A stretch of DNA of 64,000 bases from Streptomyces pacificus (GTDB lineage: Bacteria; Actinomycetota; Actinomycetes; Streptomycetales; Streptomycetaceae): NCBI RefSeq assembly GCF_011766325.1, contig NZ_BLLG01000002.1, positions 434,001 through 498,000 of the forward strand, in the 5' to 3' direction. The notes beneath the pieces were generated by a model. The model made no database searches. It saw only the letters and a list, made by a program, of their open reading frames with translations, and was not told where the DNA came from. This document shows, in pieces, positions 27,201-35,858 of this stretch (positions are counted from its first letter, which is position 1; each line of letters starts with the position of its first letter). A program made the position numbers and the translations under genes.

Positions 27201-28540
27201 CGTTCCTCGCGGCGTTCCTCGTCGGCGACCCCGGCGCCGTGGACCTGGAGGAGGTGCGCGGCCGGCTGCGCGCGGTGCTGCCCGACTACATGATGCCCGC
27301 GCACCTGGAGTGGCTGCCGAGCCTGCCCCTGACGCCCAGCGGCAAGCGGGACGACGCGCTGCTGCGCCGCATGCCGCTGGCCGTTCCGTCGTCGGACGCC
27401 ACCCCGCCCGCCGACGATCACGAGAGGGCACTGGCGGGCATCCTGGCGGAACTGCTGGAACTGCCCGCGGTGGGCGTGCGGGACAACTTCTTCGACATCG
27501 GCGGCACCTCACTGACCGCGATGCGGCTGGTAATGACGATCGAGAGGCGCTACGGCGTCAACGTCCCGCTCGCCGCTTTCGTCGCCGCCCCGACCGTCGC
27601 CGGTCTGGCACAGCACCTGAAGGGCAGCGGCTCCGCGGCCCGGTTCGACCCCGTCGTACCGATCCGCACCGAGGGCGGCAAGCCGCCGCTGTTCCTGGTC
27701 CACCCGCTGGGCGGCCATGTGCTGTGCTATGTGCGCCTCGCCCGTCACCTGCCGCGGGACCAGCCCGTCTACGCGCTCCAGGCCTCGGGTACCGTGCCGG
27801 GCACCGAGCCCGTCGGCTCGATCCCCGAGATGGCGGCGGGCTACCTGGAAGCCGTGCGGCGCGTGCGCCCCGAAGGGCCCTACGTGATCGGAGGATGGTC
27901 CTTCGGCGGCTTCGTCGCCTTCGAGATGGCACGACAGCTGCGGCACAGCGACCCGGACGCCCTGCGCGGCACCGTGCTGATCGACCCGATCGCCGTCAGG
28001 CAGGGGGAGCGGCCCGACATCGCCGACCACTCGCTGCTGGAGTGGTTCTTCTGGGAGCTGCTGTGGATGGAGCGCGGCGGCGCCGCGCCGGTGGTCCCGC
28101 TGCCGGACGGCCTGGAGGAAGAGGCGAAGTTCGACTTCATCGTCGGACACGCCACACGGGAGGGCGTCCTGCCGGCGGGCAGCTCACGCACCACCGTGCG
28201 CCGCCTGTTCGAGATGTTCAGGGCGCACTGGCGGGCGATCCTCAGCTACCGGCCCGAACCGGTCGACGGGGACGTGGTCCTGCTCCGCGCGGCCTCGGAA
28301 CTGCCCATGATCCTCCAGCCGATGCACGGGGCCGCGCAGAGCCTGCACAGGGACCCCGCCAACGGCTGGGGCGACCTGGCCACGGGAGGGCTCCAGGTGG
28401 TCGACGTCCCCGGTGACCACCTGGTGCTCCTGGAGGAACCGCAGGTGAACGTCGTCGCCGAGAAGGTGGCTCAGGTGATGGCGACCGCCCAACCGGCCCG
28501 GAGGCGGACGGCGAAGAAGAAGAGCAGGAGGCGGAAGTGA
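21290..28540 (+). CDS. Two-module NRPS, C-A(Ser)-PCP-C-A(Pro-like)-PCP-TE
   Basis: A 2416-residue synthetase. Starter condensation domain (residues 5-440; HHIVADA at 136-142, Gly of HHxxxDG replaced by Ala). A1 (~450-940; core A3 at 597) has binding-pocket residues D-V-W-H-F-S-L-V-D plus Lys in NGKADR, the same as the EntF serine code. PCP1 Ser1003 (GGDS). C2 (~1065-1490; HHAILDG at 1204-1210). A2 (~1510-2000) has FDVAFQE, FMPYVALQQLAE, ISSGEQL and NQYGPTETH, proline-type in pattern but with altered pocket residues. PCP2 Ser2074 (GGTS). TE nucleophile Ser2204 in GGWSFGG with His in PGDHLVL. The C-terminus is a basic tail. GTG 21290 follows GGAGG; ATG 21239 is an alternative. A starter C domain with no upstream module implies an acyl group is loaded first. 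Confidence 0.95.
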   Translation: MAIRGRSTLTAYQQDIWAANSLFPDLPQFNCFIVDRFTGEVDVDLLKECLRRAADRNDAFQLRIDPEDGTPSQWVEHEAFDIPTIDLSGADAPRAACEAWITDAFDVAFDVERRRLFAIAVLREREDTVHAYVKVHHIVADAWGLNLFMSQVRAEYDQVRRTGKFDGRPAPSYLDFAEDERRYRDSAGHEQDRAFFQERLKGVAPAFFRRTAPAGSRWSARHSFRIERSLIERIRERGHSVFAFVASAFSVYLSRIHGSDEVVLGVPLLNRPTGGQKRTVGHFANTLPLRVNPRQDRSMSELVAEVQSATRALKPHERFSLGDLLRAVPLQDSGRKRLFDTTIAYLRWPSPAVVQGVAYETVVQARAHDDDVLAVVVNELDDVSDVLVDMDYAVDVFDADFPIESVAVHLEAILKGALDRPDRPLAEISMVGAADRAALLAAGSGPVTDYTRDSTVHALFERQAARTPHAVAVLAEDPADSLTFAQLDAWADHVAHQLVGDGVATGDRVAVAVERGPQLVVAVLGALKAGAAYVPVDPGHPPERVRFLLTDSGARSLLLGTAVSGTVVGGTAPVRRLEAAPSAAPEPLVPAGGPLDLAYVIYTSGSTGQPKGVQVEHRSVVNRLEWMQRRYPVGPGDVLLQKTPATFDVSVWELFWWSITGAGLALLAPGGERDPHAILTTMREHRVSVAHFVPSMLGPFLDLLEEAPALLGEIASLRLVFCSGEALTPAHVHRFNQVFAAAGTAAPQLVNLYGPTEGTVDVTYHDCPADPADEPRRIPIGRPIDNIRLYVVGAHGDLQPTGAPGELCISGVGVARGYLGRPGPDAAAFVDDPFTPGERMYRTGDRARWLADGALEYLGRLDDQVKIRGNRVEPGEVRNHLTALAGVRDAVVVDRTTPSRGTHLVGYCVVDEGVRLTDLRPRLLETLPEFMVPAFFVRIDSIPLTANGKADRSRLPAPAVEADAAPAAPANEVEAKIAAAWAAVLGTEEIGVDQDYYSLGGDSIMMLRIQAEARRAGVHFTLADMVRNPTVAALAARAATSPTDVRDAPPEPFALVSGVDRARMAGLADAYPATRLHLGLLYHSREHERTAVYHDVFRYSLRTAWNGRALRTAFDDLVRRHPVLRSAFDLGGFSEPLQLVYREAVGGLEIADLRGVGGQEAQAEIARHIEERRYHAYRLDRPPLYLFRAHVLNDDTLELVFSFHHAILDGWSVATLVRELLQDYLHHAGRPVEAVPSGPLPSPALHVREERRALASDETRRYWQRLLTGVELAQIDGLRPHEPSGVEGVVHHRVELPDGLGTGLRRLARTHGLPVKSLLLAAHCLTLRLFSDTQDIATGLVTGGRPEEAGAERIAGLFLETLPLRLDTRPRSWIDAAREVYRQEQDSHPHRHYPLSAIQEDRGGGVLFETAFNYVNPHVLSSLFEGTGMELTGFRTWEETNFKILVNAITDPVDERLWLRMDCDGRTFSPSQVEGIARTYLAVLRRMTDHPGEPADFAFLRVPPAEAVLRSGAGPRTPGKPHRNVVERFDEHVAAAPDAIAVSCGTRKWTYARLHEAAHRIAQGLIGAGARPGSTVGIAMDRSPETLATVLGVAKAGATCVPLDVGYPPARLAAMVAQADPVRILTHEAHAHLFEDSSRLLYVAGLLAAEPAPGSAPELPEIAGEAVAYLLFTSGSSGEPKGVELPHRVLANYLEWQIPSASGAAGGRTLQFAPLSFDVAFQEIYSTLCGGGTLQLLAEDERKDMPALLRLLDREEVERVFMPYVALQQLAETSRALGIRPAALRVVISSGEQLRVTDEIRRFCAARPDTVLENQYGPTETHLLTHHTMTGDPALFPDLPPVGVPVDGIELHLLDGLMRPVPPGAKGEIYVGGVCLAHGYRNRPDLTGQRFVTDPSGEPGARLYRTGDLARVMPDGNLVWLGRVDSQVKVRGFRVELAEVELALGKVAEEQAASGVREVAVVSRHRESGDAFLAAFLVGDPGAVDLEEVRGRLRAVLPDYMMPAHLEWLPSLPLTPSGKRDDALLRRMPLAVPSSDATPPADDHERALAGILAELLELPAVGVRDNFFDIGGTSLTAMRLVMTIERRYGVNVPLAAFVAAPTVAGLAQHLKGSGSAARFDPVVPIRTEGGKPPLFLVHPLGGHVLCYVRLARHLPRDQPVYALQASGTVPGTEPVGSIPEMAAGYLEAVRRVRPEGPYVIGGWSFGGFVAFEMARQLRHSDPDALRGTVLIDPIAVRQGERPDIADHSLLEWFFWELLWMERGGAAPVVPLPDGLEEEAKFDFIVGHATREGVLPAGSSRTTVRRLFEMFRAHWRAILSYRPEPVDGDVVLLRAASELPMILQPMHGAAQSLHRDPANGWGDLATGGLQVVDVPGDHLVLLEEPQVNVVAEKVAQVMATAQPARRRTAKKKSRRRK

Positions 28541-29712
28541 CGCAGAACCCCCCGCGCAAGGCTCTGGTCATCGGAGCGGGCATCGGCGGCCTCGCAGCGG
28601 CCGCGACACTGCGCCGCGCAGGCGTCGAGGTGCAGGTGTTCGAGCGGGCCCCCGAGCTGCGACCGGGCACCACGGCGGTGTCGTTGATGTGCAACGCGGT
28701 CCTGGCACTGCGCACTCTCGACATCGACATCGCCCCGGGGCTCGCCAAGCGCGGCCAGGTCTTCGAGGAGCTCAGGTTCCTCACCCGGAGCGGCCGCCCG
28801 ATCAGGGCCCTTCCGTTCGGTGAGGTCTCGGACCGGCTGGGTGCCTCGAACTACGCCGTGCACCGGGCCGACCTCCAGCAGACGCTGCTGGACGCGCTCG
28901 GGGACGAGGGCGTCATCGAGTTCGGTGCCACGGCGGCCGGGTTCGCCAACGGTGAGGACGGGGTCGAGGTCACCTTCGAGGACGGCAGGACCGCCTCGGG
29001 CGACCTCCTGATCGGGGCGGACGGCTTCAACTCGGCGATCCGCCGGCAGGTGGCGCACGCCGACGGACCGCGGCCCGGCAACTACGCGTGCTGGCTGGCC
29101 ACGGTGCCGTTCGCGCACCCGCGGATGAGCAGGGGCTACGCAGCCCACTACTGGGGGCGGGGACAGCGCTTCGGCCTCGCCGACATCGGCGGCGGCCGCG
29201 CCTACTGGTGGGCGACGAAGAACGTGCCCCCGGGTGCGTCCGGACACCTGCGGCGCGGGAAGGCGGGGCTCGAGGGCCTCTTCGCGGGCTGGGCCGACGA
29301 GGTGCGGGAGGCGATCCGTACCACCCCCGAGGAGTCGATCGTCCGCATCACCGCCCAGGACCGCCCGTTCCTTCGGCGGTGGGGCACCGGGCGCATGACC
29401 CTGCTCGGCGACGCGGCCCACCCGATGCTCGTGAGTCTGGGCCAGGGGGCGGCGCTGGCCATCGAGGACGCCGTCGTCCTCGCCCAGCACCTGCGCGCGA
29501 CGGCGGACCCGGTCGCGGCGCTGCGCGGCTACGAGGACGAGCGCCGGCCGCGAACGGAGGGACTGGTCGCCGCGGCCCGCGCGTTGAGCGAGACCGAGCA
29601 GTTGGAGGGCTTCCTTCCCGCCCTGGCGCGCGACCTCTACTTCCGGTTCGTGCCGCTGTCGAAGCTCACCGCCCAGAACGAAGGGGTCCTCACCTGGCCC
29701 CCGCGGAGCTGA
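28537..29712 (+). CDS. FAD-dependent monooxygenase (group A, pyrrolizidine BVMO candidate)
   Basis: A 391-residue flavoprotein of the p-hydroxybenzoate hydroxylase fold: dinucleotide motif VIGAGIGGLAAA near residue 10, the DG motif GADGFNSAIR near residue 165, and the second FAD motif LLGDAAHPM with GQGAALAIEDA. In legonmycin and pyrrolizixenamide pathways an enzyme of this class (LgnC, PxaB) oxidises the NRPS-released bicycle and triggers Baeyer-Villiger-type ring contraction to the pyrrolizidine. The gene order NRPS then monooxygenase is the same here. Its GTG start overlaps the NRPS stop by four bases (GTGA), so translation is probably coupled; AGGAGG lies inside the NRPS end. Confidence 0.9.
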   Translation: MTQNPPRKALVIGAGIGGLAAAATLRRAGVEVQVFERAPELRPGTTAVSLMCNAVLALRTLDIDIAPGLAKRGQVFEELRFLTRSGRPIRALPFGEVSDRLGASNYAVHRADLQQTLLDALGDEGVIEFGATAAGFANGEDGVEVTFEDGRTASGDLLIGADGFNSAIRRQVAHADGPRPGNYACWLATVPFAHPRMSRGYAAHYWGRGQRFGLADIGGGRAYWWATKNVPPGASGHLRRGKAGLEGLFAGWADEVREAIRTTPEESIVRITAQDRPFLRRWGTGRMTLLGDAAHPMLVSLGQGAALAIEDAVVLAQHLRATADPVAALRGYEDERRPRTEGLVAAARALSETEQLEGFLPALARDLYFRFVPLSKLTAQNEGVLTWPPRS

Positions 29713-29734
29713 CCGGGCCCCGGGACCGCTCACG

Positions 29735-29773
29735 GCCGGCTCGCGGGCGGGCACGCTGCCCGCGCGGGCCGGC
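29735..29773. terminator. Hairpin between convergent monooxygenase and thioesterase genes
   Basis: GCCGGCTCGCG (29735-29745) pairs with CGCGGGCCGGC (29763-29773) over 11 bp including one G-T pair. It lies 22 bases after the monooxygenase stop and could serve both converging transcripts. Confidence 0.6.
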
Positions 29774-29857
29774 CGGCTCCGCACAGCGGATGCGAGGGGC
29801 GGCTGAGGCAGAACCCCGTGGGGTCGAGCACGACGACGCGGCGGCTCTCCGACTCGC

Positions 29858-30628
29858 TCAACCGGGCAGCGGGGCGCCGGTGAGGCGCTCGGTGACGAAG
29901 TCGGTGACGGCGGTGACGTTCTCGCCGAGGAAGAAGTGGCCGCCGGGGAACGTCCGCAGGGCGAAGGTGCCGGTGGTGTGCTCCTGCCAGGCGGCTGCCT
30001 CGTCGTGGGAGGTGCGGGGGTCGTCTGCGCCGGTGAGGACGGTGACGGGGCAGCGGACGGGCGGGGCGGGCGTGAAGTGGTAGTCGCCCAGGGCCCGGTA
30101 GTCGGCGCGCAGCGGCTCCAGGATCATCCTGAGCATCTCGCCGTCCCCCAGCAGCCGGGGGTCGGTGCCGCTCAGCTCCCGGATCTCGGCGAGCAGGCTG
30201 TCGTCGTCGCTCAGGTCGAGGTACTCGTCCCGGCGGCGGGACGGGGCGCGCCGCCCGGACAGGAAGAGCGCCACCGGTGAGGTGCCAAGTTCCCGCTCGA
30301 ACCTCCGTGTCACCTCGAAGGCGAGGAGTGCCCCCATGCTGTGGCCGAAGAACGCCAGCGGGCGGTCCGCGAGGTGCCGCAGGCGGTCGAACAGGAGGTC
30401 CGCCAGGACGTGCAGATCGGTGACACACGGTTCATCGCGCCGGTCCTGGCGCCCCGGATACTGCAGGGCGAGGGCGTTGAAACGGTCCGATAGGGAAATG
30501 CAGAGGGGCCGGTAATAGCTGGCGGAACCACCTGCGTGGGGAAAGTGGACCAGCGGGAGCGCCTCTGCGGGACCCGGTCGGTAGTTGCGGATCCACCGGT
30601 CCGGCTCTGCGGCTGTCTCTGCATTCAA
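29858..30628 (-). CDS. Type II thioesterase
   Basis: A 256-residue alpha/beta-hydrolase that clears mis-primed or stalled carrier domains of PKS/NRPS lines. It has the N-terminal VHFPHAGGSASYY, the nucleophile elbow FFGHSMGALLAFE, the acid in LTGADDPRT and the His in GGHFFLGE. The usual family length is about 250. The best start is TTG 30628, with AAGGGG seven bases upstream; no in-frame ATG fits. It is divergent from the first PKS gene and convergent with the monooxygenase, so it could serve either assembly line. Confidence 0.92.
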   Translation of the reverse strand: MNAETAAEPDRWIRNYRPGPAEALPLVHFPHAGGSASYYRPLCISLSDRFNALALQYPGRQDRRDEPCVTDLHVLADLLFDRLRHLADRPLAFFGHSMGALLAFEVTRRFERELGTSPVALFLSGRRAPSRRRDEYLDLSDDDSLLAEIRELSGTDPRLLGDGEMLRMILEPLRADYRALGDYHFTPAPPVRCPVTVLTGADDPRTSHDEAAAWQEHTTGTFALRTFPGGHFFLGENVTAVTDFVTERLTGAPLPG

Positions 30629-30738
30629 CTCATTGCCCCTTCCGCTGTTGTGGCACTTGCGTCCCGCAGTGAAGTGTCCAGAGAATCGCAGTCGCCCGCC
30701 GCCGGTTCAACCCCGCATCCCGCCGGGCATTTCAAGTC

Positions 30739-30763
30739 GGGGGCGGTAGGGGGTGGTTAGGGG
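30739..30763 (+). promoter_or_regulatory. G-run motif, site A (first PKS gene)
   Basis: GGGGG-CGGTA-GGGGG-TGGTTA-GGGG lies 67 bases before the PKS start, in the region shared with the divergent thioesterase gene. Three G runs spaced 10-11 bases fall on one face of the helix. Related sites occur at 52515 and 58770. Binding by an activator is inferred. Confidence 0.55.
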
Positions 30764-30829
30764 ATTGTCCAGCCGCCGCGGAGCGGTGAACCCTTCTTGC
30801 GGAACCCGCAGCATCAGTGGAGAGAACGG

Positions 30830-33800
30830 ATGGTCATGACAGGTGAAGGTCGGTCGGACCAGCTGGTGACCGCGCTCCGGAAGGTCACGCGGGACCTGCG
30901 CGATACCCGGCGGCGGCTTCAGTCGGAGGAGGAAAGGAACGGCGAGCCCATTGCCATCGTGGGAATGGGCTGCCGTTTTCCCGGGAATGTGGACTCTCCG
31001 GAAGCGCTGTGGGAGTTGGTGTCGTCGGGGAGGACGGCCGGCGGCCCGTTTCCCGTGGACCGGGGCTGGGACCTGGACGCGCTGTTCAGCGAGGGGCCGG
31101 ACGGAAAGGCGGCCTCGTATGTGCGCGAGGGCGGGTTTCTCTATGATGCCGGATGGTTCGATGCCGCGTTCTTCGGGATATCTCCGCGCGAGGCCGTGAC
31201 GATCGATCCGCAGCAGCGGCTTCTGCTGGAAGTCGCCTGGGAGTCCCTGGAAAGGGCCCGGATCTCCCCGCAGGCTCTGCGCGGCAGTGACGTCGGTGTC
31301 TTCGCCGGGGCCATGAACCAGGACTACGCCGTCCGGCTGCACGATTCCATGGAGGATTTCGAGGGTTTCCTGACCACCGGCAACACCGGCAGCGTGGTCT
31401 CCGGCCGGCTGTCCTACACCCTCGGGCTGGTCGGTCCGGCGGTCACCGTCGACACGGCCTGCTCCTCGTCGCTCGTGACCATGCACATGGCGGCCCGGTC
31501 GCTGCGCGCCCGGGAGTGCTCACTGGCCCTGGCGGGCGGGGTGACGGTGATGTCGATGCCCACGACGTTCACCGAGTTCTGCAGGCAGCGCAATCTCGCC
31601 CCCGACGGCCGGGCCAAGTCCTTCGCCGCCGCCGCGGACGGCACCGCGTGGGCCGAGGGCGTCGGCATGGTCGTGCTGGAGCGGCTGTCCGACGCCGAGC
31701 GCAACCGCCATCCCGTCCTGGCACTGATCCGCGGATCCGCGGTGAACCAGGACGGTGCCTCCAACGGCCTGTCCGCGCCGCACGGGCCCTCCCAGGAGCG
31801 GGTGATCTGGCAGGCCCTGCGTGACGCCCGGCTGCCGGCCGAGGAGATCGACGCGGTGGAGGGGCATGCGACGGGGACGCGGCTGGGTGATCCGATCGAG
31901 GCGCAGGCGCTGCTGGCGACGTACGGCCAGGGCCGGCCGGCCGAACGGCCGTTGTGGCTGGGGTCGCTGAAGTCGAACCTCGGGCATGCGCAGGCCGCCG
32001 CCGGCGTCGGTGGCGTGATCAAGATGGTGATGGCGCTGCGGCACGGCGTACTGCCGCGGACGCTGCACGTGGACGAGCCGACGCCGCAGGTGGACTGGTC
32101 GGCGGGTGGGGTGCGGTTGCTGACGGAGCGGCGGGACTGGCCCCGTACCGGCCGGCCGCGCCGGGCGGGCGTGTCCTCCTTCGGGGTCAGCGGCACCAAC
32201 GCCCACCTCATCCTCGAAGAAGCGCCGCAGTCCCCTGCGCACGGCGGCGCCGGGGACCGTACGGACACCGGCGGGGCGCCGCTGCCGCTGGTCCTCTCGG
32301 GCCGTACCGCCGCCGCCGTCCGGGAGCAGGCCCGCAGACTGCACCGCCATCTGGCCGACCGCCCCGGCCTCGCACCCGCCGGGGTCGCCGGCTCGCTGGT
32401 GACGACCCGGAGCACGTTCGACCACCGGGCCGTCGTCCTCGGCACGGACCGGGCCGAACTGCTCGGCGGGCTGGACAGCGTCGTCCAGGGCGTTCCGGAC
32501 GCGCGGGCGGTCACCGGCTGCGCCGTCGGCGGCCGGGACGTGGTCTTCGTCTTCCCCGGTCAGGGAGGCCAGTGGGCGGGCATGGCGCTGGAGCTGAGGG
32601 AGGAGTTCCCGGTCTTCGCCGAGACCCTGCACTCCTGCGCCGAGGCTCTCGCCGCGTACGTCGGCTGGTCCCTGCTGGACGTCCTGCGCGAGGCCGAGGG
32701 GGCGCCGGGCCTGGACCGGGTCGACGTGATCCAGCCCGTGCTGTTCGCGGTCACGGCCGCCCTGGCCGACCTGTGGCGTTCCCTGGGTGTCGAGCCGTCG
32801 GCCGTGGTGGGCAGCTCCCTGGGCGAGATCGCGGCCGCCTACACGGCCGGCGCGCTGTCGCTCGCGGACGCGACCAGGGTGGCGGTGCTGCGCAGCAGGG
32901 CCCTGCTGGCGCTGTCCGGGCGCAGCGGCATGGTGTCCGTCCCCCTGGGGCGGGCGCAGGTCGAGGAGCTGATCGCCGCCTGGCCGGAGCGGCTGTTCGT
33001 CTCCGGGGTCAACAGCCCGTCCCTCAGCGTGGTCTCCGGCGACAGCGAGGCGGTGGACGAGCTGCTGGCGGCCTGCGCCGGGCGGGGCATACGTGCCCGG
33101 CGCGTCGCCACCGACTGCGCCTCCCACTACCCCGCCGTCGAGGCCCTCGAAGAGCAGCTGCTGACGGACCTGGCGGACCTCGCGCCGAAGCCGGCGCGCA
33201 TCGCCTTCCTGTCGACGGTCGCCGGGGAGCCGGCGGGGACCGAGACGGTCCCGGACGCCGCGTACTGGTACCGCAACACGCGCCGGACCGTCGAGTTCGG
33301 GCCGGTCGTCCAGCGGCTCGCCGCCACCGGGAGCAAGGTCTACCTGGAGATCAGCCCCCACCCGGTGCTGAAGACGGCGCTGTCGGAGATCGTGGAACAC
33401 GGCGGCGGGGAGGCGGCGGTCCTCGGCACCCTGCGGCGCCACACGAGCGACCGGCGGGCCTTCCTCACCTCCCTGGCCACGGCCTACGCCAACGGTGTCG
33501 GCGTCGACTGGGCGGCGCTGCCCCGGCTGTCCGGCGCGCCGCAGGTCGACCTGCCCACGTACGCCTTCCAGCGCGAGCGCTACTGGCCCCGCCCGGCTGC
33601 CGCGCGGGACGGAGAAGGCGGACCGGCGGCGGGCGGGTCCGCGACGGCCGGCCGGGGGGCGGTGGACGCCCGCTTCTGGGAGGCCGTGGAGAAGGGGGAC
33701 CTGGGCGGTCTCGGTCCCGGCCTGCGGTGCGACGACCGGACCCCGCTGGGGGAGGTCCTGCCGGAACTGGCCTCCTGGCACCGCCAGGGGCTCGAACAGG

Positions 33801-35815
33801 CCCGGGTGGACGGCTGGCGGTACGCCGAGCGCTGGCGGCCGCTCGCCCTCCCCGCCAGGAGGCCGCACGGCAGATGGCTGCTGGTCCACCCGGGCGGCAC
33901 GGAGTCCGGCGCCACCGCGCAATGGGTGCGGGAGAGCCTGCGGGAGGCGGGCTGCCCGGTCCTGGACCTCCCCGCCGGCCCGGCGGAAGCCGACGCCTCG
34001 ACGCTCACCGAGCGCCTGCGGGGGGCCTGTGCGGACGGGGGGCCGGAGCCGGCCGGAGTGGTGTCCCTGCTGGCCTTCGACGGGCGGTACGACACCGCGT
34101 GCCCCTCGGTGCCCCGGGGCACGGCGGCGACCCTCGCCCTCGTCCGGGCGCTCGGCGCCGCCGGGATCACCGCGCCCCTGTGGTGCCTGACGCAGGGCGC
34201 GGTCACCGCCGCGGCCGGCGACCCGCCCGGTGAGGTCGAACAGGCCCAGATCTGGGGCCTGGGCCGGGTGGTCGCGCTGGAGCACCCCGAACGCTGGGGC
34301 GGCCTCGTCGACCTGCCGGGCGTCCTCGATCCGCACGCAGGCACCCGGCTGTGCGCGGCCCTGGGCGGTGCGCCCGCGGACGAGGACCAGCTGGCGCTGC
34401 GTCCGGCCGGCGTCCTCGGACGCCGGCTCGTCCCGGACGGCGGCGTGCGCCCGGCCGCCGAGACCGCCCCCTGGCAGCCGTCCGGAACCGTCCTCGTCAC
34501 CGGCGGTACCGGTGCGCTGGGCGCCCACGTCGCCCGCTGGGCCGCCGGCCGGGGAGCCGCCCATCTGCTGCTGGCCGGCAGGCGCGGGGCCGACGCGCCC
34601 GGCGCGGCCCGGCTCAGGGCCGACCTGGAGGCGATGGGCGCCACCGTGACCGTCGCCGCGTGCGATGTCGCCGACCGCCGGGCCGTACAGGAACTCCTCG
34701 ACGGCATTGCGGACCGGCATCCGCTGACGGCGGTCTTCCACACCGCCGGAGTGCTCGACGACGGCATGACCGCCGACCTGGACACCGGGCGCCTGGAAAC
34801 CGTCCTGGCGCCCAAGGCAGAGGGCGCCCGGCTGCTGGACGAGCTCACCCGCGGCACCGCGCTCTCGGCGTTCGTGCTGTTCTCCGGCTTCGCCGCCACG
34901 GTCGGCAGCAGCGGCCAGGCCGCCTACGCCGCCGCCAACGCGCACCTCGACGCCCTGGCCCGGCGGCGCAGGGCCGAGGGGCTGCCCGCCACCTCGATCG
35001 CCTGGGGGCCGTGGACCGGCGGCGGTCTGGTGGACGAGGGCATCGAGGAGCGCCTGTCGCGGCGCGGCCTGACCGCCCTGGAACCCCGGCTGGCCCTCCT
35101 GGCGCTGTCCGCGCTGCTGTCCGACGGCCCCGACGGCCCGGCGAACGTGGCGCTCGCCGATGTCGACTGGGGACGGTTCCTGCCCTCCTTCACCGCCTCC
35201 CGGCCGAGCCCCCTGCTGCGGGAGGTGGCCCGGTCCTCGCACCCGGCCCCCGGCGCGGCCGACGGGCGCGCCGGCGCTCCCGGCGGCGGGGCGGTGCCCA
35301 CGCTGGCCGCACGCCTGCCGGGCCTCACCGCGGGTGAGCGGGACCGGCTGCTGCTCACGACGGTACGTGCCCAGGTGGCGAGCACCCTCGGCTATCCCGG
35401 GCCCGACGCGGTGTCCCCGCGGGAGCAGTTCAAGGAACTCGGGATCGACTCCCTCACCGCCCTCGAACTGCGCAACGGGCTGCAGGCGGTGGCCGGAGTC
35501 CCCCTCCCGGTCACGCTGGTCTTCGACCATCCGACGCCGGAGGCGGTCGCCGGTCATCTGAGCCGGACCCTCCTGGGTGACGGAGCGCACACCCCGTCGT
35601 CCCTGTTCACCGAGATCGACCGCCTCGGGTCGGCGCTCGGCTCCGCCGACCTCGACGAAGCCGAGCAGCGCCGAGTCGCGAGCCGGCTGCGGTCGCTGGC
35701 CGCCCGGTGGGACGCGGGCCCGGCGAACGGCGCCGGCGAGGTCGCACGGACGCTGGCGGACGCCGACCGGTCCGAGGTCCTCGCCTTCATCGACCGAGAG
35801 CTCGGCCTCTCGTAG
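30830..35815 (+). CDS. Type I PKS, one module: KS-AT-KR-ACP
   Basis: A 1661-residue single-module PKS. An N-terminal coiled-coil docking segment leads to KS (~35-460; Cys211 in DTACSSS; GHATGT instead of AHGTGT; NLGHAQ). AT (~560-860): the nucleophile loop reads GSSLGE (Ser663), with Ser where His is almost invariant, and the specificity motif is CASH, nearer to YASH of methylmalonyl ATs than HAFH. KR (~1217-1400; [11 protein letters not shown] present, so B-type; Ser1352, Tyr1366). ACP Ser1541 (GIDSL). A C-terminal docking helix ends FIDRELGLS. The module would add a unit and reduce it to an alcohol. ATG 30830 follows GGAGAG. The next PKS starts 43 bases downstream. Confidence 0.93.
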   Translation: MVMTGEGRSDQLVTALRKVTRDLRDTRRRLQSEEERNGEPIAIVGMGCRFPGNVDSPEALWELVSSGRTAGGPFPVDRGWDLDALFSEGPDGKAASYVREGGFLYDAGWFDAAFFGISPREAVTIDPQQRLLLEVAWESLERARISPQALRGSDVGVFAGAMNQDYAVRLHDSMEDFEGFLTTGNTGSVVSGRLSYTLGLVGPAVTVDTACSSSLVTMHMAARSLRARECSLALAGGVTVMSMPTTFTEFCRQRNLAPDGRAKSFAAAADGTAWAEGVGMVVLERLSDAERNRHPVLALIRGSAVNQDGASNGLSAPHGPSQERVIWQALRDARLPAEEIDAVEGHATGTRLGDPIEAQALLATYGQGRPAERPLWLGSLKSNLGHAQAAAGVGGVIKMVMALRHGVLPRTLHVDEPTPQVDWSAGGVRLLTERRDWPRTGRPRRAGVSSFGVSGTNAHLILEEAPQSPAHGGAGDRTDTGGAPLPLVLSGRTAAAVREQARRLHRHLADRPGLAPAGVAGSLVTTRSTFDHRAVVLGTDRAELLGGLDSVVQGVPDARAVTGCAVGGRDVVFVFPGQGGQWAGMALELREEFPVFAETLHSCAEALAAYVGWSLLDVLREAEGAPGLDRVDVIQPVLFAVTAALADLWRSLGVEPSAVVGSSLGEIAAAYTAGALSLADATRVAVLRSRALLALSGRSGMVSVPLGRAQVEELIAAWPERLFVSGVNSPSLSVVSGDSEAVDELLAACAGRGIRARRVATDCASHYPAVEALEEQLLTDLADLAPKPARIAFLSTVAGEPAGTETVPDAAYWYRNTRRTVEFGPVVQRLAATGSKVYLEISPHPVLKTALSEIVEHGGGEAAVLGTLRRHTSDRRAFLTSLATAYANGVGVDWAALPRLSGAPQVDLPTYAFQRERYWPRPAAARDGEGGPAAGGSATAGRGAVDARFWEAVEKGDLGGLGPGLRCDDRTPLGEVLPELASWHRQGLEQARVDGWRYAERWRPLALPARRPHGRWLLVHPGGTESGATAQWVRESLREAGCPVLDLPAGPAEADASTLTERLRGACADGGPEPAGVVSLLAFDGRYDTACPSVPRGTAATLALVRALGAAGITAPLWCLTQGAVTAAAGDPPGEVEQAQIWGLGRVVALEHPERWGGLVDLPGVLDPHAGTRLCAALGGAPADEDQLALRPAGVLGRRLVPDGGVRPAAETAPWQPSGTVLVTGGTGALGAHVARWAAGRGAAHLLLAGRRGADAPGAARLRADLEAMGATVTVAACDVADRRAVQELLDGIADRHPLTAVFHTAGVLDDGMTADLDTGRLETVLAPKAEGARLLDELTRGTALSAFVLFSGFAATVGSSGQAAYAAANAHLDALARRRRAEGLPATSIAWGPWTGGGLVDEGIEERLSRRGLTALEPRLALLALSALLSDGPDGPANVALADVDWGRFLPSFTASRPSPLLREVARSSHPAPGAADGRAGAPGGGAVPTLAARLPGLTAGERDRLLLTTVRAQVASTLGYPGPDAVSPREQFKELGIDSLTALELRNGLQAVAGVPLPVTLVFDHPTPEAVAGHLSRTLLGDGAHTPSSLFTEIDRLGSALGSADLDEAEQRRVASRLRSLAARWDAGPANGAGEVARTLADADRSEVLAFIDRELGLS
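31871..32176 (+). repeat. Near-identical KS segment, copy 1
   Basis: These 306 bases of the first PKS KS domain match 36885-37190 in the second PKS with about seven mismatches by hand count and no gaps. DNA on both sides is far more diverged. Gene conversion or recent duplication is likely. Confidence 0.85.
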
Positions 35816-35858
35816 CCAGTAACCCCGTCGTCGGCCATATTCCGGAGATGAGCAGGAC

